A stretch of DNA of 64,000 bases, taken from Streptomyces hygroscopicus (GTDB lineage Bacteria > Actinomycetota > Actinomycetes > Streptomycetales > Streptomycetaceae). Every line of letters starts with the position of its first letter. Position 1 is the first letter of the stretch. Where the stretch lies: the NCBI GenBank assembly GCA_002021875.1, contig CP018627.1:1984001-2048000 (forward strand). Reading direction: 5' to 3'. Both the position numbers and the translations under genes were made by a program. Of the stretch, positions 1-8,029 are shown piece by piece. The notes beneath the pieces are model-generated. The model was given only the letters and a program-made list of their open reading frames with translations, was not told where the DNA came from and did no database searches.

Positions 1-632
1 GGTTCCGCGGCGAGCCCGGCCTTGCGCATATCCGCGACCGCCTCGGTGAGCGTGTGTGCCTGGGGCCGGGTCAGGTCGGGGTAGGCGGAGTCGGCCATGC
101 CCGATGTCTGGTTCAGCAGCTGCCGTACCGTGATCTTTTGGGCCCGCCGGTCGGCCATCGTGAACTCGGGCAGATAGTGGTGGGCCGGCTTGTCCAGATC
201 GACTCTGCCGTCCTCCACCAGCCGCATGACGGCCAGGGCGGTCATGGACTTGGAGAGGGAGGCCACGGGCACCGGCGTCCGCGCGGTCATGGCGTTCCCG
301 GCCGCGGTGTGCCCGTATCCGGCCGCGTGGACGACCTTGTCGCCCCTGGTGACCGCCACCACGGCACCTGGGAGCTGGGTCCGCTCCAGGTAGGCGTTGA
401 CGTAAGCGTCGATCGAGGCGGCGTCCAGCGTGGGGTGCGAGGGGGCGGCGATCGCGGTCGCCGGGCAGCACCACGCCGTCGAGGCGATGACCAGGGCGGC
501 CACCACTGGCCCGCGCGCCCCGCGCCGAATGCCGCCGCGCCGGGGGTGGAGCACGCGTCGGACGAGCCGCAGTCCCGCGGCCCGGGCGGTCTTGCTGTAT
601 GTGCTGTATCTACGCATCGGCATGGCTCTCAT
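1..632 (-). CDS. Serine hydrolase, beta-lactamase/D-Ala-D-Ala carboxypeptidase family (C-terminus outside window)
   Basis: This is the N-terminal 210 residues or so of a class C beta-lactamase-like serine hydrolase; the rest lies beyond position 1. Arg-rich residues followed by a hydrophobic stretch (around PVVAALVIASTAWCC) look like a signal peptide, so it is probably exported and acts on peptidoglycan peptides or a related ester or amide. The catalytic SxxK motif is present as SLSK at about residues 125-128, followed by a typical helix and the LLNQTSGM motif of this family. The furthest ATG is at 632, with in-frame ATGs at 623 and 617; none has a strong ribosome binding site, so the start is uncertain. 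It diverges from the sensor kinase gene, sharing an upstream region with a perfect palindrome. The substrate cannot be inferred. Confidence 0.85.
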   Translation of the reverse strand, partial: MRAMPMRRYSTYSKTARAAGLRLVRRVLHPRRGGIRRGARGPVVAALVIASTAWCCPATAIAAPSHPTLDAASIDAYVNAYLERTQLPGAVVAVTRGDKVVHAAGYGHTAAGNAMTARTPVPVASLSKSMTALAVMRLVEDGRVDLDKPAHHYLPEFTMADRRAQKITVRQLLNQTSGMADSAYPDLTRPQAHTLTEAVADMRKAGLAAE

Positions 633-682
633 CCCACCGGGAGGGGGGTGGCCGCCACATTGGTGTGCGTGCGAGACCAGGG

Positions 683-698
683 GTAGTGCGCGCACTAC
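683..698. promoter_or_regulatory. Perfect 16-bp palindrome between divergent genes
   Basis: GTAGTGCGCGCACTAC is its own reverse complement. It lies between the serine hydrolase start and the likely start of the sensor kinase, a natural place for an operator controlling one or both genes. The LuxR-type response regulator encoded next door is one candidate binder, but that is inference. The palindrome also argues that the kinase starts downstream of it, at GTG 734. Confidence 0.5.
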
Positions 699-733
699 CG
701 ACCGAGGCCGGACGGGTCGCATATCTTCTGCGG

Positions 734-1954
734 GTGCCTTCTCGAACAGCCTGGCAGGCTCTCGCACAGCATCCCTTGGGGTTCCTGGCCTCGGCGTGGC
801 CCTGGCGGGCGCTGGTCTATCTGCTGTCCGGGGTCGTCTTCGGCGCGATCGCCCTGGTCACGTTGCTGACCATGGCCGTGGCCGGGCTGGTGTCGCTGGT
901 CGTGGTGGTGGGAGCCGGGCTCCTCCTCGCCGTGGCGCTGTCCGGCATCGTCGTCACCCGGATCGAACGCCGGCGGCTGCGGCTGGTGGACCTGGACCCG
1001 GCACCGGATCCGCACCGGGCTCCTGACCGTCCCGGGCCGCGGGGGTGGCTGGAGACCCGGCTGCGGGAGTCCGCGACCTGGCGGGAGCTGGGGTTCACCG
1101 CTGTGTCGCTGACCGCCCTGTGGTGGATGGATCTGCTCGTCCTCGGGTTCGCCCTGGCCCTGCCCGTACTGCTCATGACCTCACCGATGGATGACCCCGG
1201 TGCCTGGCCGTGGCTGGTCATCGGCGTGTGCCTGCTGCCCGCGGCGCCGTACACCATCACCGCCTGGGCCGGCGCCCGCGCCGCGCTGACCCGCCTGATC
1301 CTCGCACCGCGCGACGGCGAACTGGGCCGGGAGCTGACCGAAGTCCGGGCCTCCCGGGCGCGTCTGGTGGACGCCTTCGACGCCGAGCGCCGACGGATCG
1401 AGCGTGACCTGCACGACGGCGCCCAGCAGCGGCTGGTCTCCATCAATGTCATGCTCGGCCTGGCCGGTCTTGACGCGGAGCCGGGCTCGCCGGTCGCTCG
1501 GCAACTCGCTCTGGCCCAGAGCGAAGTCACCCTCGCCGTGGGCGAGTTGCGTGAGCTCAGCCGAGGCGTGCACCCCAAGGCCCTCACCGACCACGGGCTC
1601 GCCGCGGCCGTCGGCAACCTCACCACCCGCTCCGCCCTGCCGGTCACCGTCGACATCCGGCTTCCGTACCGCTTGCCCATGGCTGTGGAGAGCACGGGGT
1701 ACTTCGTCGTCGCCGAGGCCCTGGCCAACGCCACCAAGCACAGCCGGGCCACTCAGGCCGAGGTCCACGCCCGGCTGGAGGCGGATGTCCTGACGCTGAC
1801 GGTGCGCGACAACGGCATCGGCGGAGCGGATCCGGCCGCGGGCACCGGGCTGGTCGGCCTGGCCGACCGCGTCGCCGCGGCGGACGGCAGAGTGCGGATA
1901 TCCAGCCCGGCGGGCGGCCCTACACTGCTGCGCGTGGAGCTCCCGTGCCGCTGA
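734..1954 (+). CDS. Sensor histidine kinase (NarL/DesK-type, HisKA_3)
   Basis: Membrane-bound sensor kinase of about 406 residues that should autophosphorylate and pass phosphate to the response regulator encoded next. The N-terminal half has two hydrophobic blocks, each enough for two or more membrane segments, with no sizeable extracellular domain, so it resembles sensors that detect signals in the membrane. The HisKA_3 motif ERDLHDGAQQ carries the phospho-acceptor His at about residue 227. The C-terminal HATPase_c domain shows the N box (NATKHS) and the G boxes DNGIGG and GTGLVGL. The frame is open from 599, but upstream starts would run into the divergent gene's leader and the palindrome at 683-698; GTG 734 is preferred though its ribosome binding site is weak (GTG 686 is the alternative). 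It overlaps the regulator gene by 10 nt. The stimulus is unknown. Confidence 0.88.
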   Translation: MPSRTAWQALAQHPLGFLASAWPWRALVYLLSGVVFGAIALVTLLTMAVAGLVSLVVVVGAGLLLAVALSGIVVTRIERRRLRLVDLDPAPDPHRAPDRPGPRGWLETRLRESATWRELGFTAVSLTALWWMDLLVLGFALALPVLLMTSPMDDPGAWPWLVIGVCLLPAAPYTITAWAGARAALTRLILAPRDGELGRELTEVRASRARLVDAFDAERRRIERDLHDGAQQRLVSINVMLGLAGLDAEPGSPVARQLALAQSEVTLAVGELRELSRGVHPKALTDHGLAAAVGNLTTRSALPVTVDIRLPYRLPMAVESTGYFVVAEALANATKHSRATQAEVHARLEADVLTLTVRDNGIGGADPAAGTGLVGLADRVAAADGRVRISSPAGGPTLLRVELPCR

Positions 1955-2592
1955 AGATCGTGCTCGCCGAAGACTCACCGCTGTTGCGGGACGGCCTGGT
2001 CAGCGTGCTGACCCGGGTCGGCCACCAGGTGTCGGCGGCTGTCGGCGACGCCGACGCGCTGATCGCCGCGGCACACGAGCACGACCCCGACATCGTCATC
2101 ACCGATGTACGGATGCCACCGGGCAACGCCGACGACGGTCTCCGCGCCGCGGTCGCGCTACGCGATCACCGCGCCACCCTGCCCATTCTGGTGCTCAGCC
2201 AGTACATCGAGCAGTCCTACGCCACTCATCTGCTCGACCTGGGCAGCGAGACCGGCATCGGCTATCTGCTCAAGGACCGGGTCAGTGCCGTCACCCAGTT
2301 CGCGAGCGCGGTCGAGGAGGTGGCCGCCGGTGCGACGGTCATGGACCCCGAAGTGGTGCGCCAACTCCTGCGCCGACGGCATGACCCCCTGCGGCAGCTC
2401 ACCCCCCGGGAGCGCGAGGTCCTCTCCCTCATGGCCGAAGGACGCTCCAATCGCGAGATCGCCCGCGACCTCTATGTCACCGAGGCCGCGGTCAACAAGC
2501 ATGTCAGCAGCATCCTCCAGAAACTCGACCTCCGCCTGGACGGCCAGGGACACCGGCGCGTCCTCGCTGTTCTCACCTACCTGCGCGCCTGA
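1945..2592 (+). CDS. Response regulator, NarL/FixJ family
   Basis: DNA-binding response regulator of 215 residues, partner of the kinase just upstream. The receiver domain has the acidic pair (ED at residues 9-10), the phospho-acceptor Asp in VITDVRMPP at about residue 54, and the conserved Lys in YLLKDR. The C-terminal LuxR-type helix-turn-helix begins LTPREREVL and contains the recognition helix around TEAAVNKHVSSIL. The start is GTG 1945, preceded by GGAG and overlapping the 3' end of the kinase gene, which indicates translational coupling. Targets are unknown; the palindrome at 683-698 is a candidate autoregulatory site. Confidence 0.9.
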   Translation: MPLKIVLAEDSPLLRDGLVSVLTRVGHQVSAAVGDADALIAAAHEHDPDIVITDVRMPPGNADDGLRAAVALRDHRATLPILVLSQYIEQSYATHLLDLGSETGIGYLLKDRVSAVTQFASAVEEVAAGATVMDPEVVRQLLRRRHDPLRQLTPREREVLSLMAEGRSNREIARDLYVTEAAVNKHVSSILQKLDLRLDGQGHRRVLAVLTYLRA

Positions 2593-2599
2593 CCGCCCA

Positions 2600-2744
2600 A
2601 TGCGCCCGATGCGCCCAATGCGCCCGAAAACAATGAAGGCCCTCGGCCCCGACCGCTTACGCGCTCCCAATCGACCGAATCCGACGCCGCCTGCCCGACT
2701 CGACGTCAGACGGCTATGGGGCTCTTGCGGCTATGGGCCTATGG
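2600..2744. repeat. Short intergenic repeats between convergent genes
   Basis: Two sets of short direct repeats fill the gap between the response regulator and the sigma factor gene. At 2600-2626 the 9-mer ATGCGCCC(G/A) occurs three times in tandem. At 2712-2720 and 2729-2737 GGCTATGGG occurs twice, with a related CCTATGG just after. I see no clear hairpin terminator here; the function, if any, is unknown. Confidence 0.5.
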
Positions 2745-2749
2745 TGGCG

Positions 2750-3640
2750 TCAGCCCAGGACCGTCAGATCGAGCCCGTTCAGCCGCTCGGGGTCGGCCAG
2801 GATGTCGATCGCCACGATCCTGCCGTCCGTGACCGTGAAGGCCAGCACCGAGAACGGCCGGCCATCCCGGGAGCTGACCACACCCACCGCCCCGTTGACG
2901 AGCGCGGGACGGGCGAGGAGGCCCGGGCCGCTGAGGCGGGAGAAGGTGAGCGCCTGGTCCGCCACGGCCGCCGCGCCGCGCACCTCGCGCGGGGCCGGGG
3001 CGGGCGCGGGGCCGTAGTCGGCGCGCAGGACGACATCCGGGTCGAGTACGGAGATCAGCCCCTCGAAGTCGCCGTCGCGCGCGGCGGCGAGGAAGGCGCC
3101 CACGACCTCGCGCTGCCGGGCCAGGTCCGCGTCGGGGACCGGGGCCGCTCCCCGCACCCGGCGGCGGGCGCGGCTGGCGAGCTGACGGGCGGCGGCCGGG
3201 GTGCGGTCGACGATGGGGGCGATCTCGTCGAACGGCACGGCGAACAGATCGTGCAGTACGAAGGCCAGCCGTTCGGCGGGGGCCAGCGTCTCCAGGACGA
3301 CCAGCAGGGCGAGGCCGACCGAGTCGGCGAGCAGCGCCTGGTCCTCGGGGCCGGGCCCGGTCTCACCGCTGATGACCGGGTCGGGGAGGTGCACCCCCAG
3401 GGGCTCCTCGCGCCGGGCGGTGCGCGAGCGCAGCATGTCCAGGCAGACCCGGCCGACGACAGTGGTCAGCCAGCCGCCCAGGTTCTCCACCGCGGCGGTG
3501 TCGGAGCGGCTGAGCCTCAGCCATGCCTCCTGGACGGCGTCGTCCGCCTCGCTCAGCGAGCCGAGCATGCGGTAGGCCACCGCCCGCAGATGACCGCGGT
3601 GGGCCTCGAAGCCCTCCGCCAGAAGGTGGTTCTCGTTCAT
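2750..3640 (-). CDS. ECF RNA polymerase sigma factor, ECF41/SigJ type
   Basis: Sigma factor of 296 residues with a fused C-terminal SnoaL-like domain that, in ECF41 proteins, replaces a separate anti-sigma factor and tunes activity. Region 2 spans roughly residues 8-80 (the stretch EADDAVQEAWLRLSR is typical) and region 4 about 110-165. The linker contains GVHLPDPV, equivalent to the WLPEP-like motif of ECF41. The C-terminal domain ends with AVGVVSSRDGRP and ILADPERL, also characteristic. The start is ATG 3640. ECF41 genes usually sit beside a carboxymuconolactone decarboxylase, oxidoreductase or epimerase gene; none is here, so the target is not obvious. A sequence matching the ECF41 promoter lies upstream, suggesting autoregulation. 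Confidence 0.9.
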   Translation of the reverse strand: MNENHLLAEGFEAHRGHLRAVAYRMLGSLSEADDAVQEAWLRLSRSDTAAVENLGGWLTTVVGRVCLDMLRSRTARREEPLGVHLPDPVISGETGPGPEDQALLADSVGLALLVVLETLAPAERLAFVLHDLFAVPFDEIAPIVDRTPAAARQLASRARRRVRGAAPVPDADLARQREVVGAFLAAARDGDFEGLISVLDPDVVLRADYGPAPAPAPREVRGAAAVADQALTFSRLSGPGLLARPALVNGAVGVVSSRDGRPFSVLAFTVTDGRIVAIDILADPERLNGLDLTVLG

Positions 3641-3690
3641 CGGTCACATCCCCTTGTCGCAGACCGCACCGTCGCGGGCCACACCGTGCT

Positions 3691-3717
3691 GACGGATGGG
3701 CCGGGTGCGATGTGACG
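3691..3717 (-). promoter_or_regulatory. Candidate ECF41-type autoregulatory promoter
   Basis: Read on the minus strand, CGTCACA (3717-3711) is followed after exactly 16 nt by CGTC (3694-3691). The consensus I recall for ECF41 sigma factors is TGTCACA-N16-CGTC, so only one base differs. It is placed correctly to drive the sigma factor gene, leaving a leader of roughly 40-45 nt. The match is seen; its use is inferred. Confidence 0.55.
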
Positions 3718-3796
3718 GAGGGGGACGGAATGTTCTGTGCGGGCCCGTGCACCCGTCCAGTCCCTTGACGCACTGCGATCACATCATTACACAAGT

Positions 3797-3810
3797 TGGG
3801 AGCGCTCCCA
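3797..3810. promoter_or_regulatory. CebR box upstream of the cellulase
   Basis: TGGGAGCGCTCCCA is the exact 14-bp palindrome recognised by CebR, the LacI-family repressor of cellulose and cello-oligosaccharide genes in Streptomyces, which is released by cellobiose or cellotriose. It ends 29 nt before the GH9 start codon, between promoter and ribosome binding site, a repressing position. The sequence is seen directly; control by CebR follows from established knowledge of this operator. Confidence 0.85.
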
Positions 3811-3838
3811 TGCCTCCCACTCCCCAGGAGGGTCCGTC

Positions 3839-5686
3839 ATGCCCGTGTCCCTGTTACCCCGTCCGCGCGGTGCGCGGACCGCCACCGCGCTGCTGACCGG
3901 CGCACTGCTGCTGATCGCCGCCCAGTCCGTGCCCGCCGGAGCGGACTCCCCCGCGGTGCCCGCACGCCCGACCGCTGCCTCAGCCGCGCCGTCCGCCGTC
4001 CAGGTCAATCAGCTCGGGTATCTGCCGGACGGCCCCAAACGCGCCACCGTCGTGAGCGCGAGCGCCACCGCCCTGCCCTGGCGACTGCGCGACGCGACGG
4101 GCCGCACCGCCGCCTCGGGCACCACCACCGTACGGGGCGCGGACGCCGCCTCCGGGCAGTCGGCCCATCTGGTGGACTTCTCCGCGTACCAGGGGACGGG
4201 CACCGGCTACACACTCACCGTGGACGGCCGGACCAGCCATCCCTTCGACATCCGCGCGAACCTCTACGACGGGCTGCGCACGGACGCGATGTCCTTCTTC
4301 TACCAGCAGCGCAGCGGTATCCCCATCGAGGCGTCCCTGGCCGGTACGGCCTACGCACGCCCGGCGGGCCATCTGGGGGTCGCCCCCAATCGGGGCGACA
4401 CCGCCGTGCCCTGTGTCAGCGGGGTGTGCGACTACACCCGGGATGTGCGCGGTGGCTGGTACGACGCCGGTGACCAGGGCAAATACGTGGTCAACGGCGG
4501 GCTCGCGGTCTGGCAGCTCGTCAACTCCTTCGAGCGCGCGAAGCGCACGGGGCACGCGGCGGCGCTCGGGGACTCCACGCTGCGCGTCCCCGAGCGCGGC
4601 AATGGGATCCCGGATGTGCTCGACGAGGGGCGCTGGGAGCTGGAGTTCCTGATGCGGATGCAGATCCCGGAGGGCAAGCCACGGGCGGGGATGGCCTTCC
4701 ACAAGGTCCATGACGCCGCCTGGACCGGGCTGCCCACCCGTCCGGAGCAGGACGCCGAGCCGCGTGAGCTGCACGCGCCGTCCACCGCCGCGACCCTCAA
4801 TCTGGCCGCCGCGGCGGCGCAGTGCGCCCGGGTCTACGCACCGTACGACGCCGCCTTCGCCGCCCGCTGCCTGGGCTCCGCGCGCCGCGCCTGGGCCGCC
4901 GCGCAGGCGAATCCCGATGTGCTCGCGCCGGGTTCCGACTCCACCGGCGGCGGGGCGTACGACGACAGCGAGGTGGGCGACGAGTTCTACTGGGCGGCGG
5001 CGGAGCTCTACGCGACCACCGGGGAGGCGCGGTACCGGGACGCGGTCACCTCCTCGCCATACCACACCGCGAGCGATGTGTTCACGCCGTTCGGCTTCAG
5101 CTGGCAGGCCACCGGGTCCCTCGGACGGCTCGTCCTGGCCACCGTCCCCAACGGCCTGCCCGCCACCGACCTCGCCCGCGTCCGCGCCTCCGTGGTCTCG
5201 GCCGCCGACGCACAGCTGAGCACGATGGCCGGCCAGGGCTACGGGGTGCCACTGCCGGCGGACGGCTATGTGTGGGGCTCCAATGGCCAGGTGGCCAACA
5301 ACGGGACCGTCATGGCCGTCGCCTACGAACTCACCAAGCAGCGCCGCTACCGCACCGGGGCACTGGAGACGCTGGACTATCTGCTCGGCCGCAACGCGCT
5401 CGGCCAGTCGTACGTCACCGGCTACGGCGAGCGCGCCGCGCAGAACCAGCACCACCGCTTCTGGGCGCACCAGTACGACGCCTCGCTGCCGAACCCGCCC
5501 GCCGGATCCATCGCGGGCGGCGCCAACGCGGGGCTGCAGGATCCGGTGGCACAGGAGAAGCTCCCGGGCTGCGCGCCCGCGGCGTGCTACATCGACGACA
5601 TCGGCTCGTACTCCACCAATGAGGTGGCGATCAACTGGAACGCGCCGCTGGCGTGGCTGACCGCGTTTGCCGCGGAACGCGGCTGA
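3839..5686 (+). CDS. Secreted GH9 endoglucanase (cellulase)
   Basis: Exported beta-1,4-glucan hydrolase of 615 residues. The N-terminus has basic residues and a hydrophobic core ([19 protein letters not shown]), a signal peptide. An Ig-like CelD_N domain follows ([19 protein letters not shown], about residues 55-145), then the GH9 catalytic domain to the C-terminus. [16 protein letters not shown] carries the catalytic base Asp pair and [13 protein letters not shown] near the end carries the proton-donor Glu. There is no cellulose-binding module, so it may prefer soluble or amorphous glucan. The ATG at 3839 is chosen because AGGAGG sits 8 nt upstream and a signal peptide follows at once. The CebR box upstream places it in the cello-oligosaccharide regulon. 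Confidence 0.93.
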   Translation: MPVSLLPRPRGARTATALLTGALLLIAAQSVPAGADSPAVPARPTAASAAPSAVQVNQLGYLPDGPKRATVVSASATALPWRLRDATGRTAASGTTTVRGADAASGQSAHLVDFSAYQGTGTGYTLTVDGRTSHPFDIRANLYDGLRTDAMSFFYQQRSGIPIEASLAGTAYARPAGHLGVAPNRGDTAVPCVSGVCDYTRDVRGGWYDAGDQGKYVVNGGLAVWQLVNSFERAKRTGHAAALGDSTLRVPERGNGIPDVLDEGRWELEFLMRMQIPEGKPRAGMAFHKVHDAAWTGLPTRPEQDAEPRELHAPSTAATLNLAAAAAQCARVYAPYDAAFAARCLGSARRAWAAAQANPDVLAPGSDSTGGGAYDDSEVGDEFYWAAAELYATTGEARYRDAVTSSPYHTASDVFTPFGFSWQATGSLGRLVLATVPNGLPATDLARVRASVVSAADAQLSTMAGQGYGVPLPADGYVWGSNGQVANNGTVMAVAYELTKQRRYRTGALETLDYLLGRNALGQSYVTGYGERAAQNQHHRFWAHQYDASLPNPPAGSIAGGANAGLQDPVAQEKLPGCAPAACYIDDIGSYSTNEVAINWNAPLAWLTAFAAERG

Positions 5687-5706
5687 AACGGGGTACGCGA
5701 TCGACC

Positions 5707-5741
5707 CGGCGGGCGAGGGGCCGGTGGCCCCTCGCCCGCCG
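5707..5741. terminator. Bidirectional hairpin terminator
   Basis: GGCGGGCGAGGGGCC (5708-5722) pairs perfectly with 5726-5740 over a 3-nt loop, and one further C-G pair extends it. It lies between the convergent cellulase and peroxidase genes and has no U tract, as is common in Streptomyces. Confidence 0.85.
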
Positions 5742-5747
5742 TCGCTT

Positions 5748-6236
5748 TCACCGGGGCAGCTGCGCCTCGATCGCGGCGACGACGTCGTCCGCCTCCGGCT
5801 CGGTCCGCGGCCGGAACCGGCCCACGACCTCTCCGTCCGGCGAGATCAGGAACTTCTCGAAGTTCCACTGCACATCCCCCGCCTCGCCCTGCGCGTCCGG
5901 CGTCCGCGTCAGCTCGGCGTAGAGCGGATGCCGCTGCTCGCCGTTGACATCGATCTTCTCCAGCAGCGGGAAGGACACGCCGTAGGTCGTCGAGCAGAAC
6001 GCCTGGATCTCGTCGCTCGTCCCTGGCTCCTGCCCGGCGAACTGATTGCACGGAACCCCCAGCACGGTGAACCCGCGCTCGGCATAACGCTGCTGCAGCC
6101 GCTCGAGCCCCTCGTACTGCGGGGTGAGACCGCACTTGGACGCCACATTGACCACCAGCAGCGCCGCGCCCCGATGCTCACCGAGAGAGGTCTGCTCACC
6201 GGTAAGGGTGTGCAGGGGAATGTCGTACAGGCTCAT
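5748..6236 (-). CDS. Glutathione peroxidase-family thiol peroxidase
   Basis: Cytoplasmic peroxidase of 162 residues that reduces hydrogen peroxide or organic hydroperoxides with a thiol donor. The motif NVASKCGLTPQ holds the peroxidatic Cys (a Cys, not selenocysteine); CNQFAGQEP supplies the conserved Gln, and WNFEKFLISPDG the Trp and Asn of the catalytic tetrad. A second Cys in AFCSTTYG could act as resolving residue. Length and domain are normal for the family. In actinobacteria the electron donor is more likely thioredoxin or mycothiol than glutathione, which is known of the family rather than seen here. The ATG at 6236 is the family start (MSLYDIPL). It converges on the cellulase gene and shares a terminator with it. 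Confidence 0.92.
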   Translation of the reverse strand: MSLYDIPLHTLTGEQTSLGEHRGAALLVVNVASKCGLTPQYEGLERLQQRYAERGFTVLGVPCNQFAGQEPGTSDEIQAFCSTTYGVSFPLLEKIDVNGEQRHPLYAELTRTPDAQGEAGDVQWNFEKFLISPDGEVVGRFRPRTEPEADDVVAAIEAQLPR

Positions 6237-6396
6237 GGGATCAACCGCCTTCGTCGTTCGGTGGGTGAGCCCAAATCTATGCGCTCACGGGCTCGTGACG
6301 CCCGGTCACAATATGAACACCAAACACACACAATCTCTTCACCTTTCAATCAGCGTGGCTAGGGTCGGTTCCTCACGTATCACTCAAGGGGGGATC

Positions 6397-6957
6397 ATGT
6401 CCTGGAATAACCAGCCATCACCGGCACCGAGACGCCCCGGATGGGCACGCAAGCGCGTCGCCATCCCGGTCGCGGCCATCCTGCTCTTCACCGGAGTCGG
6501 CATAGGGTCGGCCCAGGGCGAGGACGCGAAGGCGGCGGACGGCGACAAGCCCACGCCCAAGGTGACGGTCACCGTCACGGCAAAGCCCGCCCGGGTGAAG
6601 GACGCGGCCGAGCCGGCTCCTACCGTGACGGTCACCAAGACCGTCACGGCGAAGCCGAAGCCGAAGCCCACGCCCAAGGCGACGAAGAGTGCTGAGGACG
6701 ACTCGTCCTCCTCCACCGGTGGTGTCAGCTCGTCATCCGGCGGCACGTCATCCGGCGGATCGTCCTCGTCGGGCTCCGGGGGCGGCGGGTCGTCATCCGG
6801 CGGGTCGTCCGGCTCCTCGTCCGGCGGATCGTCCAGCAGCACGGGCGGATCGAGCAGCGGTGCCACGGCACTCTGCAACGACGGCACCTACTCCTACGCC
6901 GCCCACCACCAGGGCGCGTGCTCGCATCACGGTGGCGTCGCCGTCTTCTACAGGTGA
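6397..6957 (+). CDS. Secreted or anchored Ser/Gly-rich protein with DUF3761-like C-terminus
   Basis: Small extracytoplasmic protein of 186 residues. A basic N-terminus is followed by a membrane segment or signal (VAIPVAAILLFTGVGIGS), then a Thr/Val/Lys/Pro-rich stretch with repeated VTVTK/VTVTA pieces, then a long Ser/Gly linker (about residues 105-150). The last 30 residues (ALCNDGTYSYAAHHQGACSHHGG) match the DUF3761 pattern, with two Cys and paired His that could bind metal. The linker looks like a flexible wall-spanning spacer holding the compact C-terminal domain outside. The start ATG 6397 has AAGGGGGG upstream, whereas an upstream open frame lacks one. The function is unknown. Confidence 0.75.
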   Translation: MSWNNQPSPAPRRPGWARKRVAIPVAAILLFTGVGIGSAQGEDAKAADGDKPTPKVTVTVTAKPARVKDAAEPAPTVTVTKTVTAKPKPKPTPKATKSAEDDSSSSTGGVSSSSGGTSSGGSSSSGSGGGGSSSGGSSGSSSGGSSSSTGGSSSGATALCNDGTYSYAAHHQGACSHHGGVAVFYR

Positions 6958-6968
6958 CCTGACACGGC

Positions 6969-6998
6969 GCTGGGGCGGGCCGCAAAGCCCGCCCCAGC
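6969..6998. terminator. Bidirectional hairpin terminator
   Basis: GCTGGGGCGGGC (6969-6980) pairs perfectly with 6987-6998 over a 6-nt loop. It sits between the DUF3761-type gene and the convergent YceI gene. Confidence 0.85.
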
Positions 6999-7025
6999 AC
7001 CTGCCGGACAGCGCCGGGTGACGGC

Positions 7026-7949
7026 CTACTCGGGGGGTGTCGGCGTGTCGTGGCTGCGGTACATCGCCTGGATGTCGAGCTCCAGCTTGACCGTGGGGCC
7101 GACCACGGCGATGCCGCGGGCGAGCATGTTGCGCCAGTTCAGGGTGTAGTCCTCGCGGTGCAGTTCCGCCGTGGCGAGGGCGGCGCAGCGCAGTTCCTGG
7201 TCGTAGCCGCCGTTCACGGCGCCGAGGTAGGTGGTGTCCAGGGTCACCGAGCGGCTGACGCCGTGCATGGTGAGGGGGCCCTGGAGGGTCCACTTGGGTC
7301 CGCTGCGCCAGGTGAAGCGGTTGCTGGCGAAGTGGATCTCCGGGAAGTTCTCGACGTCGAGGAAGTCCGCCGAGCGCAGGTGGTTGTCGCGGGTGTTGTT
7401 GCCGGTGTTGATGCTGGAGGCGTCGATGACGACCTCGACGCGGGAGTCCTCCATCCGCTCGGCGATGTGGATGCCGCCCCGGAAGCGGGTGAAGCGGCCG
7501 TGCACATTGGCCATGCCGACGTGGCGGGCGATGAAGCGGATCGCGGTGTGCGGCGGGTCGAAGAGCCAGGTGCCCGGCGGGGGGAGTTCGAGCTGCTGGG
7601 AGGGTTCCATCTGCACCCGGCGGGGCGGTTCGCTCTGGCCGTGGGCGATGTCGACGGTGAGGCGGTTGGGCTGCAGCCCGCTTCCGGTGAGCAGCACGGT
7701 GTACTGCCCCGGCTCGAGCGTGGCGAGGAAGAGGCCGTGTGGATCGGTGGTGGCCTTGGCCACAGTACGGGCGGCGCCACGCGTCTCGGTGACGGTGACC
7801 TCCACGCCGCCAAGGGCCTGGCCGACGGGGTCCAGGACCTCGCAGCTGAAGGCTCCGGCACCCACGGGCAGGGGGATCCTGAGTCCTGATCCGCGGTCCG
7901 GACGCTTGGTGCGCATGCGCCGGAGCAGTGCGAGGGGCATTGCAGTCAT
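7026..7949 (-). CDS. YceI-family protein with N-terminal carboxypeptidase-regulatory-like domain
   Basis: Protein of 307 residues. Residues about 30-110 form a small beta-sandwich of the CarboxypepD_reg/SpaA type (FSCEVLDPVGQALGGVEVTV, then TDPHGLFLATLEPGQYTV). Residues about 125-300 form a YceI lipocalin-like barrel, beginning GTWLFDPPHTAIRFIARHVG and containing GPLTMHGVSRSVTLD. YceI proteins bind isoprenoid or other long-chain amphiphiles. There is no signal peptide, so a cytoplasmic location is likely. The start ATG 7949 is chosen because translation upstream of it is Arg/Pro-rich and non-conserved in character. It lies 80 nt downstream of the monooxygenase gene on the same strand and could be co-transcribed with it. 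Confidence 0.82.
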   Translation of the reverse strand: MTAMPLALLRRMRTKRPDRGSGLRIPLPVGAGAFSCEVLDPVGQALGGVEVTVTETRGAARTVAKATTDPHGLFLATLEPGQYTVLLTGSGLQPNRLTVDIAHGQSEPPRRVQMEPSQQLELPPPGTWLFDPPHTAIRFIARHVGMANVHGRFTRFRGGIHIAERMEDSRVEVVIDASSINTGNNTRDNHLRSADFLDVENFPEIHFASNRFTWRSGPKWTLQGPLTMHGVSRSVTLDTTYLGAVNGGYDQELRCAALATAELHREDYTLNWRNMLARGIAVVGPTVKLELDIQAMYRSHDTPTPPE

Positions 7950-8029
7950 CTCACTAACGGTTTCTCTGGGGATGTGGGCGCGTCCATGATGGAGCCCCAG
8001 GTCGGGCTCGCTGCGCCTGGGGGTGGGTG

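Noticed and set aside
309..1200. CRISPR arrays, tRNA or rRNA genes anywhere in the window
   Set aside because: I saw no regularly spaced palindromic repeats, tRNA cloverleaf sequence or rRNA-like stretch on either strand; a covariance-model scan would be needed to exclude small RNAs.
2105..3715. Long open frame on the plus strand covering the sigma factor gene
   Set aside because: It is antisense or out of frame to well-supported genes and arises from the lack of AT-rich stop codons in high-GC DNA; its product has no recognisable motif.
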